This document shows, one piece after another, positions 22,112 to 32,574 of a stretch of 64,000 bases of DNA (positions are counted from its first letter, which is position 1; each line of letters begins with the position of its first letter). The translations under genes were made by a program, and so were the position numbers. Source of the stretch: Carposina sasakii (lineage: Eukaryota; Arthropoda; Insecta; Lepidoptera; Carposinidae); NCBI GenBank assembly GCA_014607495.2, contig CP053149.1:11854120-11918119 (forward strand), written 5' to 3'. The notes under the pieces are model-generated. The model did no database searches. It was not told where the DNA came from and worked only from the letters and a program-made list of their open reading frames with translations.

Positions 22112-23007
22112 TTTTAATATAAAATACTAGTAGGTTAGGCTAAAGAATAAATATTAAAACATATGAGAAATCAGAACAAAAAAACATTTCAACAACAATT
22201 TTGACTTAGCTAATACAATAGTATACTTTGAAGTAGAAAGAAAATAAAATAAAAGAAATATCAGCTCAGTACCAACTTCACAAGATACGAGTTAGAAACC
22301 GCAATATCACTACTCAGTTGATATTAGATTCCCTCCCCCCCCACCGTCGCCATGAAGTCCCAAACCCACCCCCTCGAGTTATCAACCCCATAAGGTAATG
22401 AATTCGACCCCTCGTTCTATAAACATGACCCATAAAAATTTAGGACAAGAATTATCAAGCAATAGCAGTTATTAAAAATATTGAATGTTATGCTAATTTG
22501 TTTTCAGAAATAGAGCAGTTTTGTTCATTTATAAATTTAATAATATATGAGAAATTTAATTGTACCGTGTTATGAGCACATAATAATAACCTAATTTTCT
22601 CTGTGTTCAACTACTTTTGTTACACCCTGTAATAACTGCACAATACATTTTTATTGAAAATAGAAATTAAATAGCATAGCCGATTCTAGTTGTAATAAGA
22701 TTATTATTAAGACAACATACTATAGCTTTATCCAAAAACTACTGCATTTTATGCCCATTAAGAGTAGGTATATTAAAAAGCTATGTAGCGCTGAAGCCAT
22801 ATTTTTCAATATTGGCCACTCTCGGTCTCTTTATTGCCCCGGGCCAGGCGGGAACTATCAATTTAAATGTAAAATGTAAATAATATAGTACCTCATTTAA
22901 AACATGCAAAAGGTTATTTGGTTTTACTGGAAAATGGGTAATTGGAGTTACGAATTTATGTTTCGTAATGTAAAATAATAGCAGCAGCAAATAACTCGTA
23001 CTCACTA
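22112..23007. other. AT-rich sequence with one MITE-end fragment
   Basis: Bases 22612-22634 (CTTTTGTTACACCCTGTAATA) match the end of the MITE at 55024. A C-run lies near 22335. No gene was seen. Confidence 0.35.
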
Positions 23008-23515
23008 AGCTCGGTTTCCACACAGCGATCTGACTGGTCTGACCCTATATTGGCTATCTTTTTTGACAGTTCAGTCATGATCACTCATTGAAACTTATTG
23101 AACTGGAAGTGACATGTATGACTGTGTGTGTTGCCAAAATTTTCTTCAGATAAGGCATTGTGCCACTTCCAGTTGTTGAGTTTCCATTGAGTGATGATCA
23201 CTATGGACTGTCAAAAAAGATAACCATAGGCCTGCTGGACTTGGGATGTCTATCGCTTCTTACGTATCTTGCAATAACAAAGCGGTAGGAACGCGATCAT
23301 GAAAATTGTGCAAGTGCTTGGCGTTGGCAAATTCCTTAGCGATTGCATAGGTAGGTTATTTTATGATCGATCAGCGATAATTGAACAATTTTAGTTATTG
23401 ATTATTGACTTTTTGTATTGTTATTATCCATCCATTGTATCGTAAAAATTGGATCACCGTACAGTCGTTTTGGTAGCGGGAGCGTGAATAGTTGCAGAGT
23501 GTGGAAACAGCCTAC
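23008..23515. mobile_element. Outer MITE with GGTTTCCACAC ends
   Basis: CTCGGTTTCCACACAGCGAT at 23010 and its inverse GCAGAGTGTGGAAACAGCC near 23495 form imperfect inverted ends about 500 bp apart. The foldback element at 23046-23232 lies inside. The ends are short, so the outer element is less certain than the inner one. Confidence 0.5.
23046..23232. mobile_element. Foldback MITE nested in the outer MITE
   Basis: GGCTATCTTTTTTGACAGTT at 23050 pairs with AGTC/GGACTGTCAAAAAAGATAACC near 23213. The arms continue through GTGATC/GATCAC and CTGGAAGTG/CACTTCCAG blocks, giving arms of about 65 bp around a 45-bp loop. No coding capacity. Confidence 0.75.
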
Positions 23516-25139
23516 TGAAAATTTTATACCTACATATATTCACTATGGGTGCGCCCACCACCGGGCCCTACACCCTCCACTGACCCTCGGATCTGATAAC
23601 TCATAATTGCGACAACAGGCACTTGCACTAACTACAATACCTACCTACATATATAGTAAATTCTTTATTTTCATTACCTTTCGTGTATATTCATGGCGTA
23701 TTTAAAAGGATATTGCTATAATGGTTGGTTGTATTATGCATGGTTGTAATTGTAACGAAATATATTGTTTTTTTTTGGCATCGTGAAAAGACTTATTGTA
23801 ATTAAATTCATTGTTACATGCTATCTATAAATGAGCTAGTAAAATAAAATTGTGGTTTTTAATGGACGCCATTTATTTGAAGTTATCGTACGGTGTGTAA
23901 ACTAAACGCTAAGCAATTATAAGAGAAAAGTAGAGACGTATGAGTAATCCAGTCTAATCTATCAGCTAATTTTTAATGGCAATAAACGGCTATTAGAATT
24001 ATGCTCCAAATTGGCAAACGGGGGTAGTTACACAAAGATATATCGATAATGAAAATTTACTTAAAACTTTAATGCTTATTTTATAATAGCTTAGATTATG
24101 CCTGGCGCAAATATTTTATCTGCAATATATAATAAAGGGTACCAACATTGGAGCGTACAATATACGCCTCCTTTAGCCAATATAACCTGACCCTAGAGGC
24201 CCTCTTTTGTATCTTAATCTCATTGTAAATGCTGAAATGTCATACTCGGTGACAGGTCTGGGAAAATTGGACGTGGGTAATAGCGAAAGCGTGTCCCATA
24301 AGAAACATTCTATGTTCCCCACATCTGGCTTGTTTCATTATGCGACGCTATATGGGGCATATATCAATAAAATTATGGCTGTATACAGTTATAATACGAG
24401 GAGATAATATTGATTATTTTTATTGATATCGTGTATACTCATCCGTGTAATTAGTACTTATATTTATTGTGATCATAAATCTAGGTAGGTATATAGTACG
24501 GAACTGTGATTAAACCTACTCCGATGTGGTATACCAGAATGTGTACTACATTCGTGATAATCCTACATTTTATGTAGGTACCGCGTGGTTATTTTTGGAA
24601 TAATTTTACACTACACCAATTTTTTCAATACAAATAAGTATATCCATTGCTATCCGATTCCAATAAAATTGTCAGTTGTTAATCGCTATAACTTATAGAT
24701 TTAATAAAATCATGTTATTTATTATACATCAACAAACAAACAACCCTTGCTTGAAGGGGTTTGAAATCTTTTGGAAAATATGACTTTACATTTAAGCCGT
24801 AAGGCTACGTCTACACAACTTACGTAATTTCTAGTGAGGTTTTTTTTTACTGATGTAGGTATAGCTGTACGAAACAATTTTATAGACTCGAGCGATATAA
24901 AACAGATGCGGAATCATGTGGCAAATAAAAAATGCCTCATTCAAGTAATCACTTCCACCCATGTCAATTTTTGGAGTACTATTCCTAGACCAACTAGCTA
25001 CTTTAGACTGTTCTTTTCTTCAATTTTTAGAACGGAAAATGCTGGCCAATTCCATACAGTCTAGTTAATTTGATAATACGAGTACTAACATATTCGTAAT
25101 ATGTATTATATGTCGTATTTAAATTATTTACAATAGCTA
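23516..25139. other. Unassigned AT-rich DNA
   Basis: No repeat pairs or splice-bounded frames were found. Small frames at 24207-24407 and 24834-25064 lack motifs and are not called. Confidence 0.35.
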
Positions 25140-25205
25140 GTCCTGTGCCGATGCGGGGCTTCATTTTGAATACATCAGCTGTATCTCTTAAATAAGATTC
25201 GACTA
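25140..25205 (-). repeat. Repeat family C, distal half of a split copy
   Basis: Minus-strand text (TAGTCGAATCTTAT ... GAAGCCCCGCATC) continues the family-C copy whose other half is at 27806-27900. The two are separated by the MITE and BEL/Pao insertions. Compared with copies at 12811 and 36776, the join falls just before TTAGTCGA. Confidence 0.7.
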
Positions 25206-25223
25206 AAGGTGAGTATTGTTTAA

Positions 25224-25417
25224 TGTTTAGGCTCCGCGGGACTTATAATAGGCCCGAGGGCTAATTAGTAGACTGTACTTTTCAATATAAACGCAATAAT
25301 CAAGAAATGAAATAAATACATAGTTCATCGACGAGAGTCGGAAAGCAAGTAAATCTAAATCAATACGTCACGGTGACGCGACGTCTATGTCCTCTACGGA
25401 GGAGGTTCTTCTGAACA
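25224..25417 (-). repeat. 3' LTR of the BEL/Pao element
   Basis: Starts (minus) TGTTCAGAAGAACCTCC and ends GAGCCTAAACA. It aligns along its whole length with 27202-27396, with scattered substitutions and small indels. Confidence 0.85.
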
Positions 25418-26247
25418 TATTCCCCGGATTGAACTGTTCAGTTTAATAATGATGATGGGCGGGCATTGCAGCAGGAGACAGCATCTTATTTCGACCACCG
25501 GCGACCCAGGAACAATCGGCATTCCGCTGTCTTGCTGTATGATGTTGCTGAAGCAGTAAAATATGTTCAATATTCTTAAGTCTGAATTCTGAAGTCCTCC
25601 AGTCCGTACACGCAGGATTCGTACACCTGTGGGTTAGGCATCAACTTAAGTGATCGTCCATAGTCCATATCCATAAAGTAATTAAGTTGAATAGGGAAGT
25701 AGGGAGGAGAATGGAATAAGAGAATAAGAATTTAATGAAATTAATTTGTGCTGTGAAGCATGTCGCTAGTTCCTCCAAATAAATGAAATAAATGTATCAA
25801 GACAACGCAATGAAATCAAATAAGATAGTGTAAGACATAAACTTAAATGGCCATTATATGCTTCGAAAGGATTGGTAACGAGCACCAGGCAACAGCTTTA
25901 ACGGCGAATAGCAAAAATGCATTTTATGAAACCCTCGGCAAGCCTGCAACCGCGACCTAGGCGGGCAACTTTAGGCAACAACGAAAATATAGAAGTAAAA
26001 TTTTAATTGGTAACAATTTATTAGAATTTAAATGTATATACTTTTTAGGAAACATTTGTAATTGTGCATGTTCTAAAATAGCAAATGATGAACTCTTCAG
26101 CTTTTTATTTGTATATTTATTTTTTTACATTATTACTAAATTGTTTTGAATATTATGAATTATTTCTATATTTATTATTTATATTTTGTGTTAATATTTT
26201 ATTTGAATTAATGTTAATATAATCTTGAATAGCGGGAACAACATAAT

Positions 26248-26673
26248 TTACTGACTCATTTTAGTAACTATTTTAGAACTATCTTTAAACGGCGGTGTAG
26301 CAACTATAAATCGGTCGTCATCTATGCGATAAGTTTTGGACAGAATGGATTGCTGGCGCTCATTGTCGTAGTGCTCGCATAGTAAGTTCCAACCTTCAGA
26401 CCGTCGCGGCTCAGAGTGCTTGGCTGCGGCCAGCGTAATGCGTGCGTACGATATCAGCGGAAAGTACTGCGCTTCGAACACGTCGCGGTCGGCATACGCG
26501 TCTTCAGGGGCTTCTGAGAGGAATTCAATTTCCAACTGTAATGCATCATAATCACCATATACCTAAACTATTTATTTTGTCATATCGACACTGAAGCTCT
26601 GCAAATAGAGCATGATCTTTGCTTTCACAGAAGCACGCCTTCTAATTAAATCTTTAATATTAGTATCAGCCAT
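26248..26673 (-). pseudogene. BEL/Pao gag remnant with two premature stops
   Basis: In one frame from an ATG at 26673 the minus strand reads MADTNIKDLIRRR..., then two in-frame stops at codons 34 and 37, then an open run from 26562 to a stop at 26248. The start resembles BEL/Pao gag N-termini (a short acidic lead and an IK-LI-RR-R-S-KAK pattern). Further on, DVFEAQYFPLISYAR matches the FE-Y-AR pattern, and WNLLCEHYDNER the W-LL-YDN-R pattern, of the DUF1759 gag region. The spacing between those motifs is much shorter than in a normal gag, so an internal deletion is inferred. Gag would form the particle core; this copy cannot. A CATTACAG just before the later open run mimics a splice acceptor, but the open frame and LTR context favour the transposon reading. 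Confidence 0.7.
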
Positions 26674-27201
26674 TCTAATGAGACTGCAAAGTGTTATAAT
26701 AAATTTGTATCAAATACAATGTCGTTGGTGTGAGTAAGTAGAACTAGAGCAAAATGTATGAAAAAGTTTATGCTTTAGAGGAAGCTAGTGCCACCGTCAA
26801 CGACACAAATTAAGATGGTTTCAAAACCAAGAGTTCCTGTCATTTGGACAGGAAGATGCTATGCTTTGCCTATTTAACTTAACGGTAGGTGCAAAGAAGC
26901 TTATAAACTTGAATAGAATGTGATTTATTTATTAATTAAATGAATGAAGTATGCAATTTATAGCGAAGTAGTTAGCGGAAAGGAAAACATGGAACGAACT
27001 CACTGCCTTATCCGCCCACAGTGTACTTCACCAAATCGTAGATCTGACTTGCTTCCCGTGGGATGCGAGCCACGGCGCGAGTTCCAAATCCTATGGCGGT
27101 GGTTCTTCAACGCACGAAGCCGGGTCGTCCAATTTCTTCGTCAGCGTGTACTCGTAAAATTCCTTGAACCGCAGGTTCAGAGAGGAGAATCGTATGACCA
27201 A

Positions 27202-27396
27202 TGTTTAGGCCCCGCGGGACTTATAGTGGGCCCGAGGGCTAATTAATAGTCTGTACTTTTCAATATAAACGCTATAATCAAGGAATTAAAAGAAATATAC
27301 AGTTCATCGACGAGAGTCGGAAAGCAAGTCAATCTAAATCAAGACGTCACGGTGACGCGACGTCTATGTTCACCACGGAGGAGGTTCTTCTGAACA
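27202..27396 (-). repeat. 5' LTR of the BEL/Pao element
   Basis: Starts (minus) TGTTCAGAAGAACCTCC and ends GGGCCTAAACA. On the plus strand it is followed directly by the AGTAT target duplication and the rest of the MITE. Confidence 0.85.
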
Positions 27397-27805
27397 AGTA
27401 TAGACTAGAGCATTTACTTGTAACAGAAAAACAAGCCGCTATGATATGTTATAGTGTATCACCCTTCACCAACCAGACGTCGAGCAAGCTCGTCGTTTTC
27501 TTACAATAATAATATATTGTAGAAACCAATGAGCGTATTGGTGTAACATTTCGTCGAGCCTTTGCACGAGCGTGGGTGATCCAATATTTAATACATTTCA
27601 ATGAAGAATGAACGCAAGGTACAAGGAAATGTTACGGTTAAAATGTACACACTCGCTGTGAGCATTACGCCGAACATTCGCAGGAACGTTACGTCACATG
27701 GAAATACTTACTTTGGAAACTGAGCTTTTACCTGTATTGTACCATTCGTAAGAACGTTACATTACACAGAAATGCTCGAAAAATGCTCTAGTCTATACTC
27801 ACCTT

Positions 27806-27900
27806 GAGGAACTCGGGCATTTTCTCACTGATCACCAACGCGCTATGCTAAACGTGGCAGTGGGATCTCCTTTATGGTCCTGCGGTTCTACCAACCCCAT
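27806..27900 (-). repeat. Repeat family C, proximal half of a split copy
   Basis: Minus-strand text (GGAGATCCCACTGCCACGTT ... GATCAGTGAG ... CCCGAGTTCC) matches the first half of family C and ends where the MITE begins. The other half is at 25140-25205. Confidence 0.7.
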
Positions 27901-29127
27901 TTTGGTAACACAGCCGTATAGATATATACATGTACGTACAATCACTAGAATTAAAACAGCTCATCATTTACAAAGCAAACACACTCAATATAGCCAGTTC
28001 CAATGAATCGTAGCCGCAGTTGATATTGTATTCCACCAATTCAACATTTTGGTTTCACCGAACTATGCAATAGTGAGGCAGGCCGGCTCAATACCGCCCG
28101 CCGCTATGGCCGTAAACTTGGTGCCCGTCCGTTGTTCTACGCGTTCATTTTTAAAACAAGTGATTTAGGTACTATAAAGTTTTGCTTTTGACTTAAGTGC
28201 TTTACTTGCTAACAACCGCACTAAATCTGATGCGGATTTTCTGTAAGGAATAAATAATAAGTACGCATTTCGAAACAGGAAGTGCTGCCAAATATATTGT
28301 CGCGCGTTTTTGTAGTTTGAATTGCTGTTTGTGTTGCTCGTACATTTGGGTATTCAATTACTATTTTTTGGGAATTTAGGTAACTAAGTTAAAACATTTA
28401 AAACACTTAGATAACTTGTTGTGCTACACTTACAAGTTATTGCCAATTTTAAGTTATTAAAAGCCATCTATAATCAAAATATATCTAAGTACTATAAAAA
28501 AAGTAATTTAAAACCCAGCATACCATTAAATCTTAAATTTTGCACGAATTTATTCAAACAACCCATTACCGTTTCTACATTTCACGCGAAAACACGTTAC
28601 GCAATTTACAGGCCCAACTTTGAAACTTTTACAACTGTATTTTTTTTTTAAAAAAAAGCACCACTCTGAATGTAGCGACTAATCTTTTAGAGCGTCACCG
28701 GCGCACGCACATAAATTGATGCTGAGTTACGTATCTCCAACGTAGCCTACCTTCCCATCCCATTCTCCCACCTTCTCCCAACGACTGTTACAAAACAATT
28801 AATCGAGTTTTATTCATCACCCGATTGAATATTCAGTTTTATTACTTTAACTGAGCTGAAAATTATTTCGCCAACTGAATTCAGCTGATATTTGCACTTC
28901 GCTGGAAACAATCTATTCCAGTTTATCGTTGATGGCGGATGAATCATTCAGCAGTGCCTATGGTAATAACACATATTATGTTCAATCGTACGTAGCTGAT
29001 TCAAAGATTTTTTTTCATATTAAATAGGCTTACGCTTGACCACAACGCGCCTAATGGTAAGCACCGTTGCAGTCTAAGATGGAGGAGAAATATCAGGAAC
29101 ATTTCTTTTATACATACTTAAAGACAC
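27901..29127. other. Unassigned; GC-richer patch 28010-28140
   Basis: The patch (AATACCGCCCGCCGCTATGG) is not explained. A run of T then A near 28640 is low complexity. The 76-codon frame at 28421 is AT-driven and is not called. Confidence 0.3.
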
Positions 29128-29330
29128 AGCTGTGTTCCAGAAATAGGCTAGACAGAAATACAATATCATAACGGAAATCCCAAGGCTACGTTAGCGGGTA
29201 CAGGTGTAAATAATCAATGACAAGTTGCTAACTTTATTGCCGTCTCAGTGAATGCCCGAGTACCTGAGACGACTCTTACGACATGCACAGAAGGAGATAC
29301 AGCTTTATTCTCGCGAATATTTCTAAATTC
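29128..29330 (+). repeat. Repeat family C copy
   Basis: GTGTTCCAGAAATAGGCTAG, AATGACAAGTTGCTAAC and GACGACTCTTACGACATGCA match other family-C copies, with a short internal duplication or divergence near 29240. Confidence 0.65.
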
Positions 29331-29459
29331 TAGTAACATCAGAACCTTTTCTTTTTATCTCTAAAGTCTAAAATAATCGCCTGTAACGCCTGTAGGCACT
29401 CCGGAAGATAATCTGCCAAATTCAGAAGTCACTTAGTCAATTAGTCGCGTACAAAGTCG

Positions 29460-30130
29460 ACTCAGGTCTTCATTATTACATTTCTGTTTCCGCTAGTCGG
29501 ATTTTGATTTATGGCTTTAATTTGGCAAGGTTGGAGTCGACAGTCCGGGACATGTCGGAGTGTTTTCAAGGAGCCATCGAGCAATTGTTTAATTAATCTT
29601 AAGCTACGGAAGCACCACGCTCTGCGGGTGCAGTACACTTGGCCCAACTTTAAACTCGTTAAAAGTTCCTTGGAAACATTTGGCGCCAGATAAGCCACAG
29701 TCTGACTTTGGTTCTGAGATTGTTAACTTATTTCATGTTATAATTAGATATTTTTATTTTTGCGCCTGACGCAATTTGTGTGGATTTATTTAATTCGACA
29801 ATTTGTGAGTAACCTCGACCAAATTTTATCTCTATGCACAAACTGATGTCAAAATTAAATGAGTAAACTATCCGAAGCTCGGCTGGGGGCTGTTTGTGTG
29901 TGTCTGAATTACTAATGCAAAGACAATAAAGTGTTTGTATTATCAATGAGAGTACTCGGGGGCAGTGTGATCTAAAATCAAGTACATAACTGGCTGGCAC
30001 TGAACAAGGCTCGTGCCACAACACAAGATGGCGGACAATGGCCCTTAGCGGATAATTACTCAAATAGATTGCCCATTGGGGCATTGTCTCTGTGTGTACC
30101 TCTGCCATTAATATTGAGCGTCGGGAGTCG
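29460..30130. promoter_or_regulatory. Putative conserved non-coding island with Hox/Exd-like and YY1/PHO-like motifs
   Basis: GC-richer unique sequence between repeats. TTGATTTATGG at 29505-29515 fits a Hox/Exd-type TGATTTATGG, and AAGATGGCGGAC near 30023 fits the YY1/PHO AAGATGGCGG core. Bases 29496-29526 match 37668-37698 at 26 of 31 positions, which suggests a duplicated element. The overlapping 126-codon minus frame has no motif. Enhancer status is inference. Confidence 0.35.
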
Positions 30131-31540
30131 CATACAAATTATTGCCACATGCTCGTAGTATCTTTTTTCAGACGGGTTTATTGGGAACGATCGACTATTA
30201 CTACTATGTTGGTCTCGAATAACCCAATCGGGTACAAGAACTATTTGAACAATTGAACATATTCATTTATAGTCATTTACATAGGTAATAAGGAGCTACT
30301 AAAATGTACTATTGAAAATTCTTACAAAACGTTATCTTTCATAAAAAAAATTCCAAAATTCTTTTCTATTCTTATTCTATCACCATCAAACAGAGGTATA
30401 CCATCATTAACACCACCAAAAACGTCCGTTCATCATCATCGGCCAGTTAATCAGCAGTTCTGATCAGTACGTCCTCGCCCAGCAATATAATTACACCTAA
30501 CAGCGCCACAGGACGTTATCACATGTATAAATTGGAGCGATTTACATTTAGGTACCGTAGGCTCCAGCGTTATGGTGACCGATGCCGGGCAGTTGTATTG
30601 CTACCTTGTTCATGTAGCCGTAAGGTAGATATGGTGTTTAAATAAATAATTTAAAAAAGGTCCTTGTGCAGTTGATACCGCGGTATCAACGGTTCGTGGT
30701 GTCAACCGACGAAAGACCCGTCTACTCATACAAAGAACCCAACCTCTAAAGTTTAAAGCTTTTAAAACCCTAAGATCAGTGATTTAGGCTGTGCGTTCAT
30801 TTTATAGATGTAAAAATAAATAGATAGGTATCATTTTTTAAGGTCTCATTTTCCCAATGGCTTACCTAAAGGATAAAGTTGATGCTGTCCGTATTTTGAT
30901 CAAGTTTTAGATAATTATGGACCATTGGATAAATGAAATAAAATATGCCCTCATTTTAAACATACAGAATTTATCATAGATACTTACATGATTATATTAT
31001 TTATAGTTATCCAATCAACACAATATATAAAGATTTTATTTAGAAATAGACTCTATATACCTATGTATAGATTATACAGTGTTCAAAGCAAAATTGAATT
31101 TAACACGTTAACTCACTCATTTACTCAAATTACATCAGTCACACTGCTCGTAATTTAAATTCCCATATTATTCATGTCAAAACCTCAACAAATTGGTCTT
31201 AATTCACTTGAAACATATAGCTTTAATATAAGCAATATCACTTTAATACAGTTTGGTGGAGACGTGGAACATACCGATAGGGTTGCCAGTTTCGTCATGG
31301 TCATGGAGCTAGAATAACGTGGACTGGCCACTAACCGCCATATTGTCGATGACTTATTAATGCTTATTCACGGTAACAATATGTCAAAACTAATAATAAA
31401 ATGATAAATATCTACAGCTGGTTCGCAGTCGGAAAAACGGCGGCGGTGCTAAGTATATTTTTATACAAAAAAGAACACAATATTTGAAATATTTGCAAGC
31501 CAAATTTCAAATTAAATTAATGTAATATTACATACATATA
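30131..31540. other. Unassigned DNA with a perfect palindrome
   Basis: Mostly AT-rich. GTTGATACCGCGGTATCAAC at 30671-30690 is a perfect 20-bp palindrome. A GC-richer patch near 30530-30630 is unexplained. Confidence 0.4.
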
Positions 31541-31543
31541 TTT

Positions 31544-31800
31544 GACGGCCGATTGGTCTAGTAGGTAGTGACCCTGCCTGCGATGCCATAGGTCCTGGGT
31601 TCGAATCCCGGTGTGTGCAAACATTGATATGATGAATATGGATGTTTGTTTCCGAGTCATGGATGTTTCTATACTTATTTATATACCGTTGCTTAATACC
31701 TACGACACAAGACCTTAGGGATCTTAATGTGGGACTAGGTTAATGTGTTATATTATTTATATAATAATATATTAGTTATATAAGTGTGTGAATATTTATT
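31544..31800 (+). mobile_element. tRNA-derived SINE (family A)
   Basis: The head has an A-box-like TGGTCTAGTAGGTAGTG and a B box GGTTCGAATCC at 31598-31608. The body reads TTTCCGAGTCATGGATGTTT and ends near GTGGGACTAGGTTAATGTGT, followed by a TA-rich tail. Same family as 3321 and 48779. Confidence 0.9.
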
Positions 31801-31837
31801 ATTATATATATTTATATATACCTATACAACTACACAC

Positions 31838-31915
31838 GGAAGTGTTCTCGAAAAGGGGTAGCTAGATCATGAAGGAGCTCCTACAGCCACGTTTAACATA
31901 GAGGGCCCTCTAAGA
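31838..31915 (+). repeat. Repeat family C, 5' part only
   Basis: GTGTTCTCGAAAAGGGGTAG and CTCCTACAGCCACGTTTAAC match the start of the family-C copy at 36776; the rest is absent. Confidence 0.55.
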
Positions 31916-32223
31916 ACAATGTTTTGAACTAAAAAATTACTCTTTTTATTAAAGTGTTCACATCTCCTTCACATCTCTTCTCCATGGTCATAATTCTCCC
32001 CTGTAATATTATTTATTAGAGTTCGAGACGGTCCCTAGTGGTGGGCGTGCGTGACATAACATAGGCTACTTACTAAGGCTATATGAAAGACATAAAGAAT
32101 TCCTAGTTTATTGCTTACCTAACCCAATATATAAAACGAGGATTAGAGACGTCACAACTTTACTTGGAGGTATATTTAAATATTTTTGGAAATGTCTAAC
32201 TTCAAGGGCGGAGCGTGCTCACA

Positions 32224-32574
32224 TCTATCCATACATATAATAAAAATGTAACGGATCGCTGTCTGTACATGGAAGATATATGAGAAAAAATATCACAGGA
32301 GACCTTTATCAACGCAATAGAACCCAAAACGATAATTTTTGGAATTTTTGTCTGTTTGTCGGTTTGTCTGTTTGTCGGTTTGCCTGTTTGTCTGTGCGTT
32401 TGTGCACGCTAATCTCAGAAACGGCTGAACCGACTTAGATGCAGCTTTCAGGAATATATTGTGACACTTAACATATAGGCTACTTTTTATCCCGGGAAAA
32501 TGTTTTTATCCCGGATAATTTCGACATTTTGTTTTTTTTGTAGTCCACGCGGACGGAGTCGCGGGCGTCCATAT
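32224..32574 (+). mobile_element. Helitron, longer subfamily
   Basis: A degenerate TC-TATCCATACATATAATAA start is followed by a GTCTGTTTGTCGGTTTGTC run, then the shared TTTTTATCCCGGGAAAATGT body and the hairpin ACGCGGACGGAGTCGCGGGC. The terminal CTAG is lost (CATA). About 350 bp. Confidence 0.75.

Larger units (their letters stand above)
25217..27396 (-). mobile_element. Deleted BEL/Pao LTR retrotransposon
   Basis: Two direct repeats of about 195 bp (25224-25417 and 27202-27396) begin TGTT and end AACA on the minus strand, as LTRs do. Next to the 5' LTR is a TTGGTCATACGATTC stretch resembling a BEL-type primer-binding region, and next to the 3' LTR is a purine-rich CGGGGAATA polypurine tract. 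The interior contains a gag remnant at 26248-26673. The whole is about 2.2 kb, so nearly all of pol is missing. A 5-bp AGTAT duplication flanks it (25212-25216, 27397-27401). Seven extra bases (TGTTTAA, 25217-25223) lie between the duplication and the 3' LTR, an apparent local duplication. The LTRs differ at a modest number of sites, indicating an old copy. Confidence 0.82.
25206..27805. mobile_element. MITE (about 415 bp) split by an LTR retrotransposon
   Basis: The left end, AAGGTGAGTAT at 25206-25216, and its continuation AGTATAGACTAGAGCATTT at 27397-27415 together form the exact inverse of the right end at 27781-27805. Thus the MITE has a 25-bp perfect inverted terminal repeat, once the insertion at 25217-27396 is removed. 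AGTAT occurs on both sides of the insertion as its target duplication. The interior (27416-27780) contains several GGAACGTTAC-like subrepeats and no coding frame. Confidence 0.8.

Noticed and set aside
23226..23246. Text resembling part of insect mir-193 (GGCCTGCT)
   Set aside because: Only eight bases match in sequence and the hairpin here belongs to a MITE whose arms explain the pairing.
26535..26545. Splice acceptor CATTACAG before a 95-codon minus frame, suggesting a host terminal exon
   Set aside because: The frame is continuous with a gag-like start at 26673, carries DUF1759-type motifs, and lies between two LTRs.
27060..27190. Minus-strand frame with a single TAG that looked like a stop-interrupted exon
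   Set aside because: It is the leader region just inside the 5' LTR of the BEL/Pao element; no acceptor exists at its start.
29728..30108. 126-codon minus-strand frame
   Set aside because: No domain or splice support; the same bases look like non-coding island sequence.
31544..31620. Possible tRNA gene (also at 3485, 35708, 48785, 52440 and 52696)
   Set aside because: A and B boxes are present, but each is the head of a SINE with a shared body or tail, and no complete cloverleaf was apparent.
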